Shown: piece by piece, positions 1 through 8,392 of the stretch
Position numbering within the stretch: position 1 is the first letter of the stretch
Layout of the letters: the number at the start of each line of letters is the position of its first letter
NCBI GenBank assembly: GCA_035604455.1
Contig: DATNIM010000108.1
Location: 1-8,392 of the forward strand
Direction: 5' to 3'
Length of the DNA stretch: 8,392 bases
Origin: AG25 sp035604455
Lineage (GTDB): Bacteria; Gemmatimonadota; Gemmatimonadetes; Gemmatimonadales; GWC2-71-9
Program-made: the position numbers and the translations under genes
The notes under the pieces: generated by a model
Told to the model about the DNA's origin: nothing
Seen by the model: the letters and a program-made list of their open reading frames with translations, nothing else
Database searches by the model: none

Positions 1-1338
1 GAACGACGCACCGTGGCGCGTCAGCCCAAGGATGCTCTCAAGCCCGAGCCGATACAACCATCCGGCCGACCCAGTGTACCACGTCCAGCCTCCCCGGCCT
101 GTGTGACGCGGGTGAGCATACACGTCCGCCGCGACCACGTACGGTTCCACCTTGTACCGCTCGACATCCTGCCGGGATCGCGCGTGGTTGATCGGGTTGA
201 GCATGTGAAACAACTCCACGGCTTCGTCTCCGTTGCCGAGCTTCGCGATCGCCATGGCGGTCCAGATCGCGGCGTGCGTGTACTGGCCCCCGTTCTCGCG
301 AATACCGGGGAGGTACTGCTTGATGTACCCGGGGTTGTGCGCCGATCTGTCGAACGGCGGGGTCAGGAGCAGGATCACCCCCCCGGGGCGGTCGATCAGG
401 AGGGTCCGCACCGCGTCCATCGCCCGCTCCGCGCGCCGCGCCGGGGCTACGCCGGACAGGACCGCCCACGACTGCGCGATCGCGTCGATCTTACACTCGT
501 CGCCCTGCTCGGATCCCAGCGGCGTCCCGTCGTCATAGTACGCCCGCCGGTACCAGTTGCCATCCCACGCGAGCTCGAGGGCCTGCGCGAGTTGGGCGCC
601 GACGTTCCGGTACCCGACGGCCCGGGAAGCATCGGCGCGCGCCTCACACAGTGGCGCGAAGCGGTCCAGCACGGTATGCAGGAACCATCCGAGCCACGTG
701 CTTTCCCCCCTCCCGAGGTAGCCCACGCGGCTCATGCCGTCGTTCCAATCTCCGGTGCCGATCAGCGGCAGCCCGTGCGCGCCGGTTGTGATCGCGCGAT
801 CGATCGCCCGCACGCAGTGCTCGTACAGCGTCCCGGTCTGGGCAGACACTTGGGGGCTTCCATACACCGATTCTTGCTCCGGCGCGAGCAACGGCGCCTC
901 CAAGAACGGCACCACGGTGTCGAGCACGGCCCGGTCCCCGCTCGACTCCACGTAGTGGGCAACCGCATAGGGGAGCCAGAGCAGATCATCCGAGCATCGG
1001 GTCCGAACGCCCACCCCGGACTGCGGGTGCCACCAGTGTTGCACATCCCCTTCGAGAAACTGTCTATGGGCCGCGCGGAGCACATGGTCTCGGTACAGAT
1101 CGGGACGCACCATCGCGAGAGCCATGACGTCCTGCAGTTGATCGCGGAACCCGTACGCGCCGCCCGGCTGGTAATAGCCCGAGCGTGCCCACAGCCGGCA
1201 GCTCAAATTCTGGTACAACAGCCAGCGGTTCATGATCATATCGAACGAGTCGTCGGGCGTCCGCACCTGGACGGCACCGAGCAGCTCATCCCACTGCGTC
1301 CGGACGGCTTCGGAGATGGCTTCAGCGGCAGCCACCGT
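1..1338 (-). other. GH94 (alpha/alpha)6 catalytic barrel, C-terminally truncated by the window
   Basis: Residues about 2350-2795. Motifs: MNRWLLYQNL (2385-2394), PGGAYGFRDQLQDVMAL (2407-2423), GDVQHWWHPQ (2446-2455), RTRCSDDLLWLPYA (2461-2474), GTGDWNDGMSRVG (2543-2555), GRGESTWLGWFL (2558-2569), YYDDGTPLGSE (2616-2626), PPFDRSAHNPGYIKQYLPG (2676-2694), RENGGQYTHAAIW (2696-2708) and WTWYTGSAGWLYRLGLE (2767-2783). The SDD pair (D2466, D2467; bases 985-990) carries the GH94 general acid by family analogy. In this family the domain is a phosphorylase that shortens linear glucan and sets ring size. The final C-terminal segment is missing. Confidence 0.9.
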
Positions 1339-4300
1339 GCCGTACCGCTCCATCAGCGCGTCCGCGTGCGCCCGGTCGGTGCCCTGTCCCAATAGCACCA
1401 GCGTGCGCTGGGTCTCCCCCGGCGCCAACTCAATCCGCGTATGGAGCACGGCGCAGGGGTCCAAGCCCGCACCACACCGCCCCGACAACTCGCTGCGCCC
1501 GAGCGCCGCCGGATGAGCCAACGACCCGTTGCGGCCGAGGAACTCGAGGCGGTCGCCGCACACGGAGGCCAGCGCGTCGCTCGTCATCACGAAGCCAACG
1601 TGGCCCGGAAACGCCCGGTTGTAGGCGTTGCGCGCCAAGACCGCGTGCTGCTCGATATCTACCTCGGTCACCACGTAGAGGTGCTCGCCGGCCCGCGGAG
1701 GCCCCAGCGCCCATTCGTTGTACGCGAAGACGCTAAGGCTCACGCGGCGATCGGTCTGGTTCGAGAGCGTGAGGAGCGAGAACTTCACCGGATCGTCAGG
1801 ATGCACAAACACCCTGAGGTCGTGGGCCACGACGCGCCCCGCGTGCGAAAACCGAGTCATCCCCGCAGCGTGCGACACGGTCCAGCGACCGCTCTGACCG
1901 GTGCGGCGCATGGGTCCGGGCGCACCGGTCCAGACCTCACCGGTGTCGTCGTCTCGCAGGAAGATGGCTTCCGCGGTCGGATCGGTGACCGGATCGTTCG
2001 CAAAAGGGGTCAGCCGGTATTCGCGGCTGTTCTCGGCCCAGCTGAACGACGCCCCGGACGTCGTGACGATGGTGCCGAACCCCGGGTTCGCGAGCACGTT
2101 GGCCCAGGGCATCGGCGTCTCCTGATCGCCGTCGAGCGCGACCACATACTCGCGACCGCCTTCGGCAAAGCCGCCCAACCCGTTGGCGAGCGAGAGCACC
2201 CGCGGTTCCGGGACCGGGGTCCCGGCCGCCCCGGCTCTCATCTCCGCGCGTCGGCGGGGGACAAGAGCGGCGGGCCACGTTGGCTCCGGTGCTGAGATGT
2301 CGAGTTGGTCCGCCAGGTCACCCAGGTCGCCGCTCAATATCGCCCGCGCGGATGCCGCGAGCAGCACGCGGGACGCTTCACCCAGACCGTCTCCCCGCAG
2401 CAGGAACACGCCACCGGGACGGCCTTGCCACGCCGCCCACGACCCGCTGCTCACGAGCGCCTCAAACTGCTTGTGCACTTCGTCGCGGTAGCCGAGCGGG
2501 TGCTCATTCAGGATCACCACGTCGGCACTCAACCCCTTGAGCCGCCAGAACTCTTGCGCCTTGAGGACCCGCTGCACCAGTGGGACCGCATCTTCGTTCA
2601 ACACCTGCACGAGCAGAATGGGGAGATCCCCGGAGATCCCGTACCGCCACAACTCGGGTTGCCCGAGCGTATTGCGCGCCAGGATCTCGGGCGCGGCGCG
2701 CAACGAGTCGTCGGTATAGAAGACCCGCGAGGCCAGCTCGAGAAACTGCTGCGCGTCCTCGGGGGTGAGCGCGAGGTGGCGCAGTTCGATCCGCGCGTGC
2801 GTGAACGCAAGCGCGAAGGCCCGTGCCACGGCCGCCGGGTCATGGTAGCGTGCCGCGAGCGCGGCGGCCGCCGCGCGGTTCGGCGCCATCCCGGTGGAGA
2901 ACGCGAGACGGACCTGCCCTCCCGGTGCCAACCGAACCCGCTGTCGCAGGCTAGCGATGGGGTCGAGCACAGCCCCGCTGGCACCCGACAAGGGGCGACC
3001 ATCGAGGGCCACGGGGTGATCGGGCGCGTGGCCCCGCCCAAGGAACGCTGTCCGATCCGTCTCCCACTCGACCGGGCCTTGCATGAACCCCTCGATCGCC
3101 AGCACGTGAACCGCAAAGGGGCCGGCTTCGCCGCCGATCGACGACCGCTTGCCACAGAGGAGCGCCGAGCTCTCGGGGAGATAGGCGGTCTCGAGAAACA
3201 GCTTTCCGACGGCGGGATGCGCCAAGTCCTCCGCCGGCGTCGCCAGCGCGAGCTCAACGTAGCTCGTCACCTCGATTTCCCGCGCCCGATCGCTGGTGTT
3301 CGTCACCGAGAGCCGACGCACCTCGACGTCGTCCTCAAATGCGACCGTGATCTCGAGTTGCGTGTTGATCTCGTCATCCCGGCGACGGAAGACCGCTTTG
3401 TCGGGGAGAAACGTGACGAGATACTGATCGGGTTCTTTGTCCACCGGGTGGAAGGCCGCGGACCACACCGATCCGCTCCGAACGTCGCGCAGATAGATGA
3501 ACTGGCTTCCGAGGTCACGCGTCCGGTCTTCCCGAAGCCGTGTGACGGACAGGCCGCGACACATCGACGCGCCGCCCCCGGCGTTCGTGATGGTGACGGT
3601 ATAGTTCCCGTTCGAGAGGAAGTGCGCTTCAGGAAAGAGGGTATGGGGCGTCCGGAACCGGCGCACGGCGCTCCCACCCGCCGCCGGCGCGGTGGGTGTG
3701 GCCTCGGCGGGCCGGGCCTCGGCAATAGCGTAGTGGCTCGTGAGCCGCTCCTGGAGCAGCAGCTCCGTGGCCTGCACCTTGGGATCCGCGTGGAACCGCT
3801 CTTGCATGCGGGAATGGCACACGACGTTGTCCATGGCGACGAGAGACATCGCCTGATGGTGGGCGAAGAACGCGGTGACCACGGTCCCCTTCGCACGATC
3901 GCGCTTCCGGCTCACCGGATCGCTCGCCTCGACGGGTTCGGGCGTTGTATAATCGATCGCTTCGTAGTAGCCGTAGCGCCCCTCCAGACCGAGCTTCGAG
4001 AGCCGCCGCATGTTGTGCACAGCCCGCTCCGGCTCGACCAGGCCGGCCAGCATGGTCGCATAAGGCGCGATCACCAACTCGTCCGCCAGCCCGCGCTTCA
4101 AGCCCAACCCGGGCACACCGAAGGCCTTGTACTGGTAGTGACCCGAGCGGTCAAGGAAGTTAAACGCCGATTCCGAGATGCCCCAGGGGACCCCCCGAGC
4201 CTTCGCATAGTCCATCTGCACCCGCACGACGTTCCCATACGTTTGATCGAGCAGCGTGTCAGGATACGTCCGCGTGAACAGGAGCGGCATGAGATACTCG

Positions 4301-7300
4301 AAGATCGACGCGCTCCACGAGACGAGGGTGGGGCGCCCGCCGACACCGACGAGCGCGCGCCCCAGATGAAACCAGTGATCCTGCGACACGTCGCCCTTCG
4401 CGATCGCGATGAAGCTGGCAAGACGTGCTTCCGAACCGAGCAGGTCGTAGAACGACGGGTCGTACCGACCGGGCCCCTCGGCGTCGGGAAGCCGGTACCC
4501 AATGGCGAAGAGCTTGCGGTCCGAGTTGAACAGGAACTTAAAGTTCATGGCGTCCACCATCGCCGCGGCCCTGTCGGCCAGTTCCGCGAGGCTCCGGACG
4601 ATCTCCTGAGGTTCGCGCTCCACAGCGCGAGGCTCCATCGCCTCGACGAGCCGCCGCGACCAGAACACGACGTCGTCCCGGTCCGCCGAGCCGGGTGCTT
4701 CCTCGATGTGCTCGATCGCCTCACCGAGCAACACCGAGCGCGCCGCGAGGGGGTCGAGGGTGTGACTCGGCTCCATTGTTCCGTTCAGCTCACCCCGAAT
4801 CTCGTCGACCATGCGCACCAATGGCTCCGTGCGACCGTCCGACGTGGGATGGTTCACCGCGAAGACGGCGAGACTTTCACGCAGGAGGTCCGCGACGACA
4901 GCACAGCCGGCGCGCTGTGCCGCCGGGTCCCCGGGGCGCTGCGCCACGTCACGCAACCCATGGGCGAGGGCGATCAGCGCGCCCGCGAGGTTCCCGCTGT
5001 CCACGGTCGAGACGTACCGCGGCGACAGCGGTGCGAGGGTCCTCGTATCGTACCAATTCAGCAGGTGCCCCTCGAAGCGCTCGAGCGCCTCGGTCGTCGA
5101 CAGCGCGCGCTCCAGCCGGTCGACCATCTCCGGCGTCGAGATGAATCCGAAGTCGTGCGCCGCGAGCGTGGAGAGCAGAGCGAGGCCGATGTTCGTCGGT
5201 GACGTGCGGTGGGCCACCCCCTCCACCGGCGCCTCCTGGTAGTTGTCCGGCGGCAGCCCGTGGTCATCCGGTCCCATGAAGGTCTCGAAGTACCGCCAGG
5301 TTTTGCGGGCCGCGCGCCGGAGAAACGCCCTGTCGGAGGCGCTGAGCTCGAGTCGCCGCACGATAGGAGGGCGGCTCAGCTCATACGCGATGATCGGGGC
5401 GGCAAACCAGAGGAGCAGAAACAGGGCACTCGCCAACAGAGCGTCGGGGCGGACGGCGAGAATGGTCCACAACAGGACGAAGGCGACGAGCGGACTGACC
5501 GCCATTTCAACGAGAAACTGCACGATGCCGTATCGGCCGACGAGGCGCGCAGCTCTCGCCGCAGTTTCCCACTCCAGGAACCGCCCGCGGCTGGTCCCGA
5601 GCCGCACCAGGGTGACCGCGATCGCGTGCACACTCTTGTAAGCATGGTACACAAGGAGGATGATCGTCACGAGGACCTGGGCGGTCGCAGCGCTGAAGTC
5701 CTGCCCCACGTCCCGCAAGAACATCTCCCACGGCTGTCGCAATTCGGGTCCCCGGAGTAGGCGCACCACGACGGGGTAGAGCGGAGACCCCATGACCGCA
5801 AGCGCCGCCAACGTCCACGCCCACGGGCTCCCCGGCAGCACGGTCCACGCGGCCGCCAGGAAGAGCACCAGCGATGCCGGCACAAGGCTCCTGCGGAGAT
5901 TGTCGAGAATCTTCCATCGGCTGATGAGCGACAGGCCGTTCCGCTCGATCCCTTGGCGCCCAGGAACCCAGGGCAGCAGCCACGGGAGCAGCTGCCAATC
6001 CCCACGCACCCATCGGTGCAACCGGCGCATGTGCGTCAGGACGCTCGACGGATAGTCGTCGACCACTTCCACGTCGGACACGAGTCCGACGCGGGCGTAC
6101 AGCCCTTCGAAGAGATCGTGCGACAGCAAGGCGTTCTCGGGGGCCCGACCCGCGAGGACTGATGTGAACGCCGCCACATCGTAGAGCCCCTTGCCCACAT
6201 AGACGCCTTCCGAGAACAGGTCCTGGTACGTATCCGAGACGGCCGTCGCGTACGGGTCGACGCCGGTATGGCCCGAGTACACTCGCGAGAACAGGGAGCC
6301 CGCGGCGCTCCACATGGTCGCGCTGACCCGAGGTTGCAGGATCCCGTACCCCGCGGTGACCTGTCGCGTCTGCGGGTCGACCCGAGCACGGTGGAGCGGG
6401 TGGAGGGCGATCCCGATGAGCTGTTTGGCAACGTCCCGCGGCAGTCGCGTGTCGGTGTCCAGGCTGATGCAGTACCGGATTGTCGGCAGCACGGAACGGT
6501 CGCCGACCTGCACGTGATAGTTCGTATCCGTGGCGCCTCGGAGCAGGCGGTTGAACTCTTCAATCTTGCCGCGCTTGCGCTCCCAGCCCATCCAACAATT
6601 CTCTCGTGCGTTCCACCGTCGGGCGCGATGAAACAGGTAGAACCGATCGTTCTTCCCCGGCGCGTACCGTGCGTTGAGATCCTCAATCCCGGCGCGGGCG
6701 GCATCGACGATCTCTCGATCGTCTGGCATCTCCGCCGCGGCTGCGTCGACGAAGTCACTGAGGATCGCAAAATGGATGCGGGCATCGTAGTTCCCGATCG
6801 CTTGGACCTCCAGGTGCTCGAGGAGGGCATGCACTTGTCGGACGCTCGTCAGCAACGTCGGCACGATCACCATGGTGCGCCCGTCCTCGGGGACCCCGGC
6901 CCGGAGGTCCAGTCGGGGCAAGCGTTGCGGTGGCACAAAGGCGGCGGCGAGCCACTGAACGAGCGTAATCGCGAGCTCGCTGGCAGGAATGAGCGCGATC
7001 GCGGCAACCCACACCGCCGCCGGCCAGCCAGGGGCGCGCGTGACGGCGAAGTACAGGCCGAGCGCAGTCAACACGGCAATGGTCCCGAGATAGCAGAACG
7101 TCGGTTGTGCGACTACGGCCCGGCGTATGCGCTGGCGCACGCCGGGCCGGAACGCGACGTCCGCTTCCAGACTTGCGCGACCCGCTCCGATGAGATACTC
7201 GCCGACGTGCGCTGCCCGATCGCCTCTGGGGTTGTGGTCGGCGGCCTGCCGCGCACGCTCGATGGCCCGAAGCGCCACGCGCATCTGGGCTTCGCCGGTT

Positions 7301-8391
7301 GGCTCGGCAAGCTCTTCGACGGCCCTGCGGTACCGATCCCGGCTAGCGAAATCCATGTTCGCGTAGACACCGGCCGGATCGCGCTGAAGGATCTGCTCGA
7401 CCAGACTGACGCGCTCGAAAAACTGGCTCCAGTCCAGGGAGGCGCAGAACTGAAGACTCGTGATCACGTTCCCAACCGAGACCTGGCACGCGGCCTGCTC
7501 GTCGGTGTCGGCGAGAATCGCGTCCTCGGGCGTCAGGCCCTGCTCGGCGAGTTTCTCGTCAAGGCGGGCACGGAGTTGCGAGACCCGAGGGCCAAACTCG
7601 CGGACTCGTTCCAGCAGGCGCACGACGTATGCCATGGGAAGCACGTCCGGCAGCGCCGGCGGCGTGGCCCCGGCCGGCATGGCTTCAAAATGCGCGAGAT
7701 AGCGGTCGGCGTCGATGCGCCCGGCCCGGTCGGCGAGAATTTCGTCCGTGAGCCTCCAGAGATTTTCGATCAGCGCGACTTTGAGCATCGTCGGCCACGC
7801 CCAGAGCTCGCCGATCGTGAGCGGCGAAACCGTCTGGAATGACGAGACGAACCTGGTCAGCCGCTGCAGATCAAGCCGGCCGTCACTATGGCGGATGAGC
7901 TCCACCGCCATCGCGTACACGCGGGCGGTTTCGGGGAGTTCCCGGGAGGCAGTCAGTTGAAGGTAGTACGACGGCGGGAGGCTAACGCGAATCTCGCGCA
8001 GCTCAGCTTCGACGACGTGAAAATTGTCGAGCAGCCACTCGGCCGCGGGCGGCGCACTCTGGGTAACACGGACGTCTCCGGCCAGCGTGCGGTACGCCCG
8101 ACTCAGGTCTTTGGCATTGGCATCGAGCCGGGCGAAGAAGCGCCGCATCGCAGAGCGCGAATTCCGCGCTGGGGTGAGGGCACCGGCCAGCACCTTACCG
8201 AGCGCGTCGAGACCCTCAATGCTCGACAGCTCTCCGGTGAACGGCGCACGCGCTCCCGTCGACTCCGCGCGTCCCTTGACGCGCGTGCGAGCGGAAGACG
8301 GCCGCGGCTGGGCTAACGTGTCGCGACTCCCGCGATCATGACCGGGGCCCTGCGATCGACGTATGCGTCGGTGCCGCCGGCCCACGGCGGC
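1..8391 (-). CDS. ndvB: Cyclic beta-1,2-glucan synthase-like protein (GT84-GH189-GH94 fusion), partial
   Basis: Predicted inner-membrane enzyme that polymerises glucose from UDP-glucose into beta-1,2-glucan, trims it by phosphorolysis and cyclises it. One frame is open for 2,797 codons. In order it holds a helical N-terminal region (EWLLDNFHVVE, residues 116-126), two membrane segments, a GT84 domain (SDFVD 543-547, DTDT 643-646, RLHRWVRGDWQ 788-798), about five more membrane segments, a glycoamylase/GH189-like domain (VAHRTSPTNIGL 1057-1068, FEYLMP 1362-1367, GVPWGISESAF 1398-1408), two GH94-type beta-sandwiches and a GH94 barrel (YGFRDQLQDVMAL 2411-2423, SDDLLWLP 2465-2472, GDWNDGM 2545-2551). 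The C-terminus is cut at base 1 after a WYTGSAGWLYRLGLE motif; homologues continue about 70-80 residues. The only early in-frame start is GTG at 8385-8383; the first ATG (8148-8146) lies inside conserved sequence, so the true start may be off the window. No neighbours are visible. The family call is firm; the exact glucan linkage and ring formation are inferred. Confidence 0.95.
1351..2205 (-). other. Second GH94-type beta-sandwich module
   Basis: Residues about 2061-2345. Motifs include SLANGLGGFAEGGREYVVAL (2065-2084), WAENSREYRLTPFANDPVTD (2116-2135), LSVFAYNEWALG (2217-2228), DRLEFLGRNGSL (2278-2289) and GRCGAGLDPCAVL (2302-2314). This is the sandwich directly attached to the catalytic barrel, as in free cellobiose and chitobiose phosphorylases, and probably contributes to the active-site entrance. 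Confidence 0.85.
2881..3660 (-). other. First GH94-type beta-sandwich module
   Basis: Residues about 1576-1835, after a flexible Ala/Pro-rich linker (1556-1574). Motifs include RFRTPHTLFPEAHFLSNGNY (1576-1595), REDRTRDLGSQFIYLRDV (1618-1635), REIEVTSYVELALA (1702-1715) and TDRTAFLGRGHAP (1776-1788), matching the first of the two Glyco_transf_36-type repeats of this family. It is followed by helical sequence (to about residue 2060) with YGISGDLPILL (1915-1925) but no SDD-type catalytic motif, so a structural or glucan-binding role is likely. Confidence 0.8.
3736..5343 (-). other. Glycoamylase-like / GH189-like domain (predicted cyclisation module)
   Basis: Residues about 1016-1550. Family stretches in order: LPPDNYQEAP (1044-1053), VAHRTSPTNIGL (1057-1068), GHLLNWYDTR (1106-1115), YVSTVDSGNL (1124-1133), ARLASFIAIAKGDV (1320-1333), SWSASIFEYLMPLL (1356-1369), GVPWGISESAF (1398-1408), YKAFGVPGLGLKRGL (1419-1433), YGYYEAIDYT (1471-1480) and AHHQAMSL (1508-1515). 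The glutamates E1363, E1405 and E1475 are candidate catalytic residues. In characterised homologues the middle domain is a retaining transglycosylase that closes the beta-1,2-glucan ring. That role is inherited by similarity, not shown here. Confidence 0.82.
5383..5895 (-). other. Membrane-segment bundle after the glycosyltransferase domain
   Basis: Hydrophobic stretches lie at about residues 834-851, 855-874, 896-915, 953-975 and 981-1001. The family motif FLEWETAA (936-943) sits on a loop between the third and fourth. With the earlier pair this gives about seven segments, close to what is reported for cyclic glucan synthases. The hydrophobicity call is by eye and topology was not computed. 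Confidence 0.75.
5986..6888 (-). other. GT84-type glycosyltransferase domain
   Basis: Residues about 500-800. It shows the processive D, DxD, (R/Q)xxRW layout: the first acidic motif in LSDFVD (D544, D547), the nucleotide-binding DxD in SLDTDTRLPRD (D643, D645), an acidic motif in LLSHDLFEGLYAR (D757, E760), and RLHRWVRGDWQ (R788, R791, W792). WMGWERKRGKIEEFNRLL (598-615) and VSDTYQDLFSEGVYVGKG (716-733) are further family stretches. All expected acidic residues are present, so the domain looks active. Homologues use UDP-glucose and attach the growing glucan to the protein itself. Confidence 0.88.
6934..7104 (-). other. Membrane segment pair preceding the glycosyltransferase domain
   Basis: Two hydrophobic stretches, about residues 430-449 (from FCYLGTIAVL) and about 456-484 (from AAVWVAAIAL), are separated by a short TRAPGWP turn. 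They fit a helical hairpin that enters and leaves the inner membrane, placing the glycosyltransferase domain that follows back in the cytosol, where UDP-glucose is available. Boundaries are by eye. Confidence 0.75.
7111..8247 (-). other. N-terminal cytosolic helical region of the synthase
   Basis: Residues 47-425. It is mostly predicted helix with family hallmarks: the EWLLDNFHVVEAELREIR stretch (116-133), LPPSYY (136-141), ARVYAMAVELIRHSDGRLD (154-172), the PLTIGELWAWP region (188-198), and HVGEYLIGAGRASLE (393-407) just before the first membrane segment. In characterised homologues the region before the glycosyltransferase is cytosolic. Its separate function is not known from sequence. Confidence 0.75.
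8247..8391 (-). other. Arg-rich N-terminal extension or untranslated leader of the synthase gene
   Basis: The frame stays open here, but the predicted peptide (residues 1-46) is rich in Arg, Gly, Ser and Pro and shows no family motif. Recognisable family sequence begins near APFTGELSSIEGL (residues 47-59). The GTG at 8385-8383 has only seven bases upstream in the window, so no ribosome binding site can be assessed. Either the extension is translated, or part of it is leader and a non-ATG start is used, or translation starts beyond the window. Confidence 0.5.
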
Positions 8392-8392
8392 A
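8372..8392. repeat. Perfect 7-bp inverted repeat at the window edge
   Basis: TGCCGCC and GGCGGCA are exact reverse complements separated by a seven-base spacer (8379-8385). The possible GTG start at 8385-8383 falls in the spacer. There is no U-run on either side, so a rho-independent terminator is not supported. In DNA this GC-rich a short hairpin can arise by chance. Confidence 0.35.

Noticed and set aside
790..806. Palindrome GATCGCGCGATC followed by another GATC
   Set aside because: It falls within AIDRAI codons (GCG ATC GAT CGC GCG ATC) of the synthase and is explained by codon usage; there is no reason to see an operator or a methylation hotspot.
13..1395. Plus-strand 460-codon open frame
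   Set aside because: It lies codon-aligned opposite the GH94 barrel, and its product is Arg/Pro/His-rich with no recognisable motif. The minus strand here encodes clear family motifs such as GDWNDGM and RENGGQYTHAA.
2598..3257. Minus-strand 219-codon open frame in a different frame
   Set aside because: It is a shadow of the first GH94-type sandwich and the helical region after it; its product is Ser/Arg/Pro-rich with no motif.
5507..6313. Minus-strand 268-codon open frame in a different frame from the synthase
   Set aside because: It is an out-of-frame shadow over the end of the glycosyltransferase domain and the membrane bundle, where the in-frame translation carries the expected motifs. 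Its product is Arg/Gly/Ala-rich without similarity.
6268..7842. Plus-strand 524-codon open frame
   Set aside because: It is antisense to the glycosyltransferase and N-terminal regions in the codon-aligned frame. It ends exactly where the synthase uses a TCA serine codon, and no domain is recognisable in it.
8372..8392. Possible transcription terminator
   Set aside because: The stem is only 7 bp, no T-run follows on either visible side, and the feature is cut by the window edge.

Overview
The whole window is the inside of one very large gene on the minus strand. I translated every minus-strand codon whose first base is at a coordinate divisible by 3, from 8391 down to 1. I found 2,797 sense codons in a row, with no stop and no frame change. 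The protein reads throughout as a cyclic beta-1,2-glucan synthase (NdvB/ChvB/Cgs type; GT84 + GH189/glycoamylase-like + GH94). This family is usually about 2,800-2,900 residues, so the window holds nearly the whole protein. The last 70-80 or so C-terminal residues and the stop codon lie beyond base 1. The start is either a GTG at 8385-8383 or lies beyond base 8392. Residue numbers in this annotation count from that GTG; residue n occupies bases 8386-3n to 8388-3n.

Layout, right to left (N to C terminus): an Arg-rich, poorly conserved extension (about 8247-8391); a cytosolic helical region with the family motif EWLLDNFHVVE (about 7111-8247); a pair of membrane segments (about 6934-7104); the GT84-type glycosyltransferase domain with SDFVD, DTDT and RLHRWVRGDWQ motifs (about 5986-6888); a second membrane bundle (about 5383-5895); a glycoamylase-like/GH189-like domain, the predicted cyclisation module (about 3736-5343); a first GH94-type beta-sandwich (about 2881-3660); a helical linker region (about 2206-2880); a second GH94-type beta-sandwich (about 1351-2205); and the GH94 (alpha/alpha)6 catalytic barrel with the SDD motif (1-1338).

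From the family, the parts are expected to work in one polypeptide. The membrane-embedded GT84 domain builds a linear beta-1,2-glucan from UDP-glucose on the protein itself. The GH94 part trims it by phosphorolysis to control length. The middle domain closes the ring by transglycosylation. The product would act in the periplasm or be exported.

The organism is a high-GC bacterium (roughly two thirds G+C by eye, codons strongly G/C-ending, almost no TTA, CTA or TCA). The sequence alone does not fix the phylum. There is no intergenic space, RNA gene, mobile element or CRISPR in the window, so operon context cannot be judged. Long plus-strand reading frames (up to 965 codons) are shadows of this gene. 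I did not find a new multi-gene system. The points worth a second look are a few motif changes, the unresolved start, and the product specificity of this homologue.
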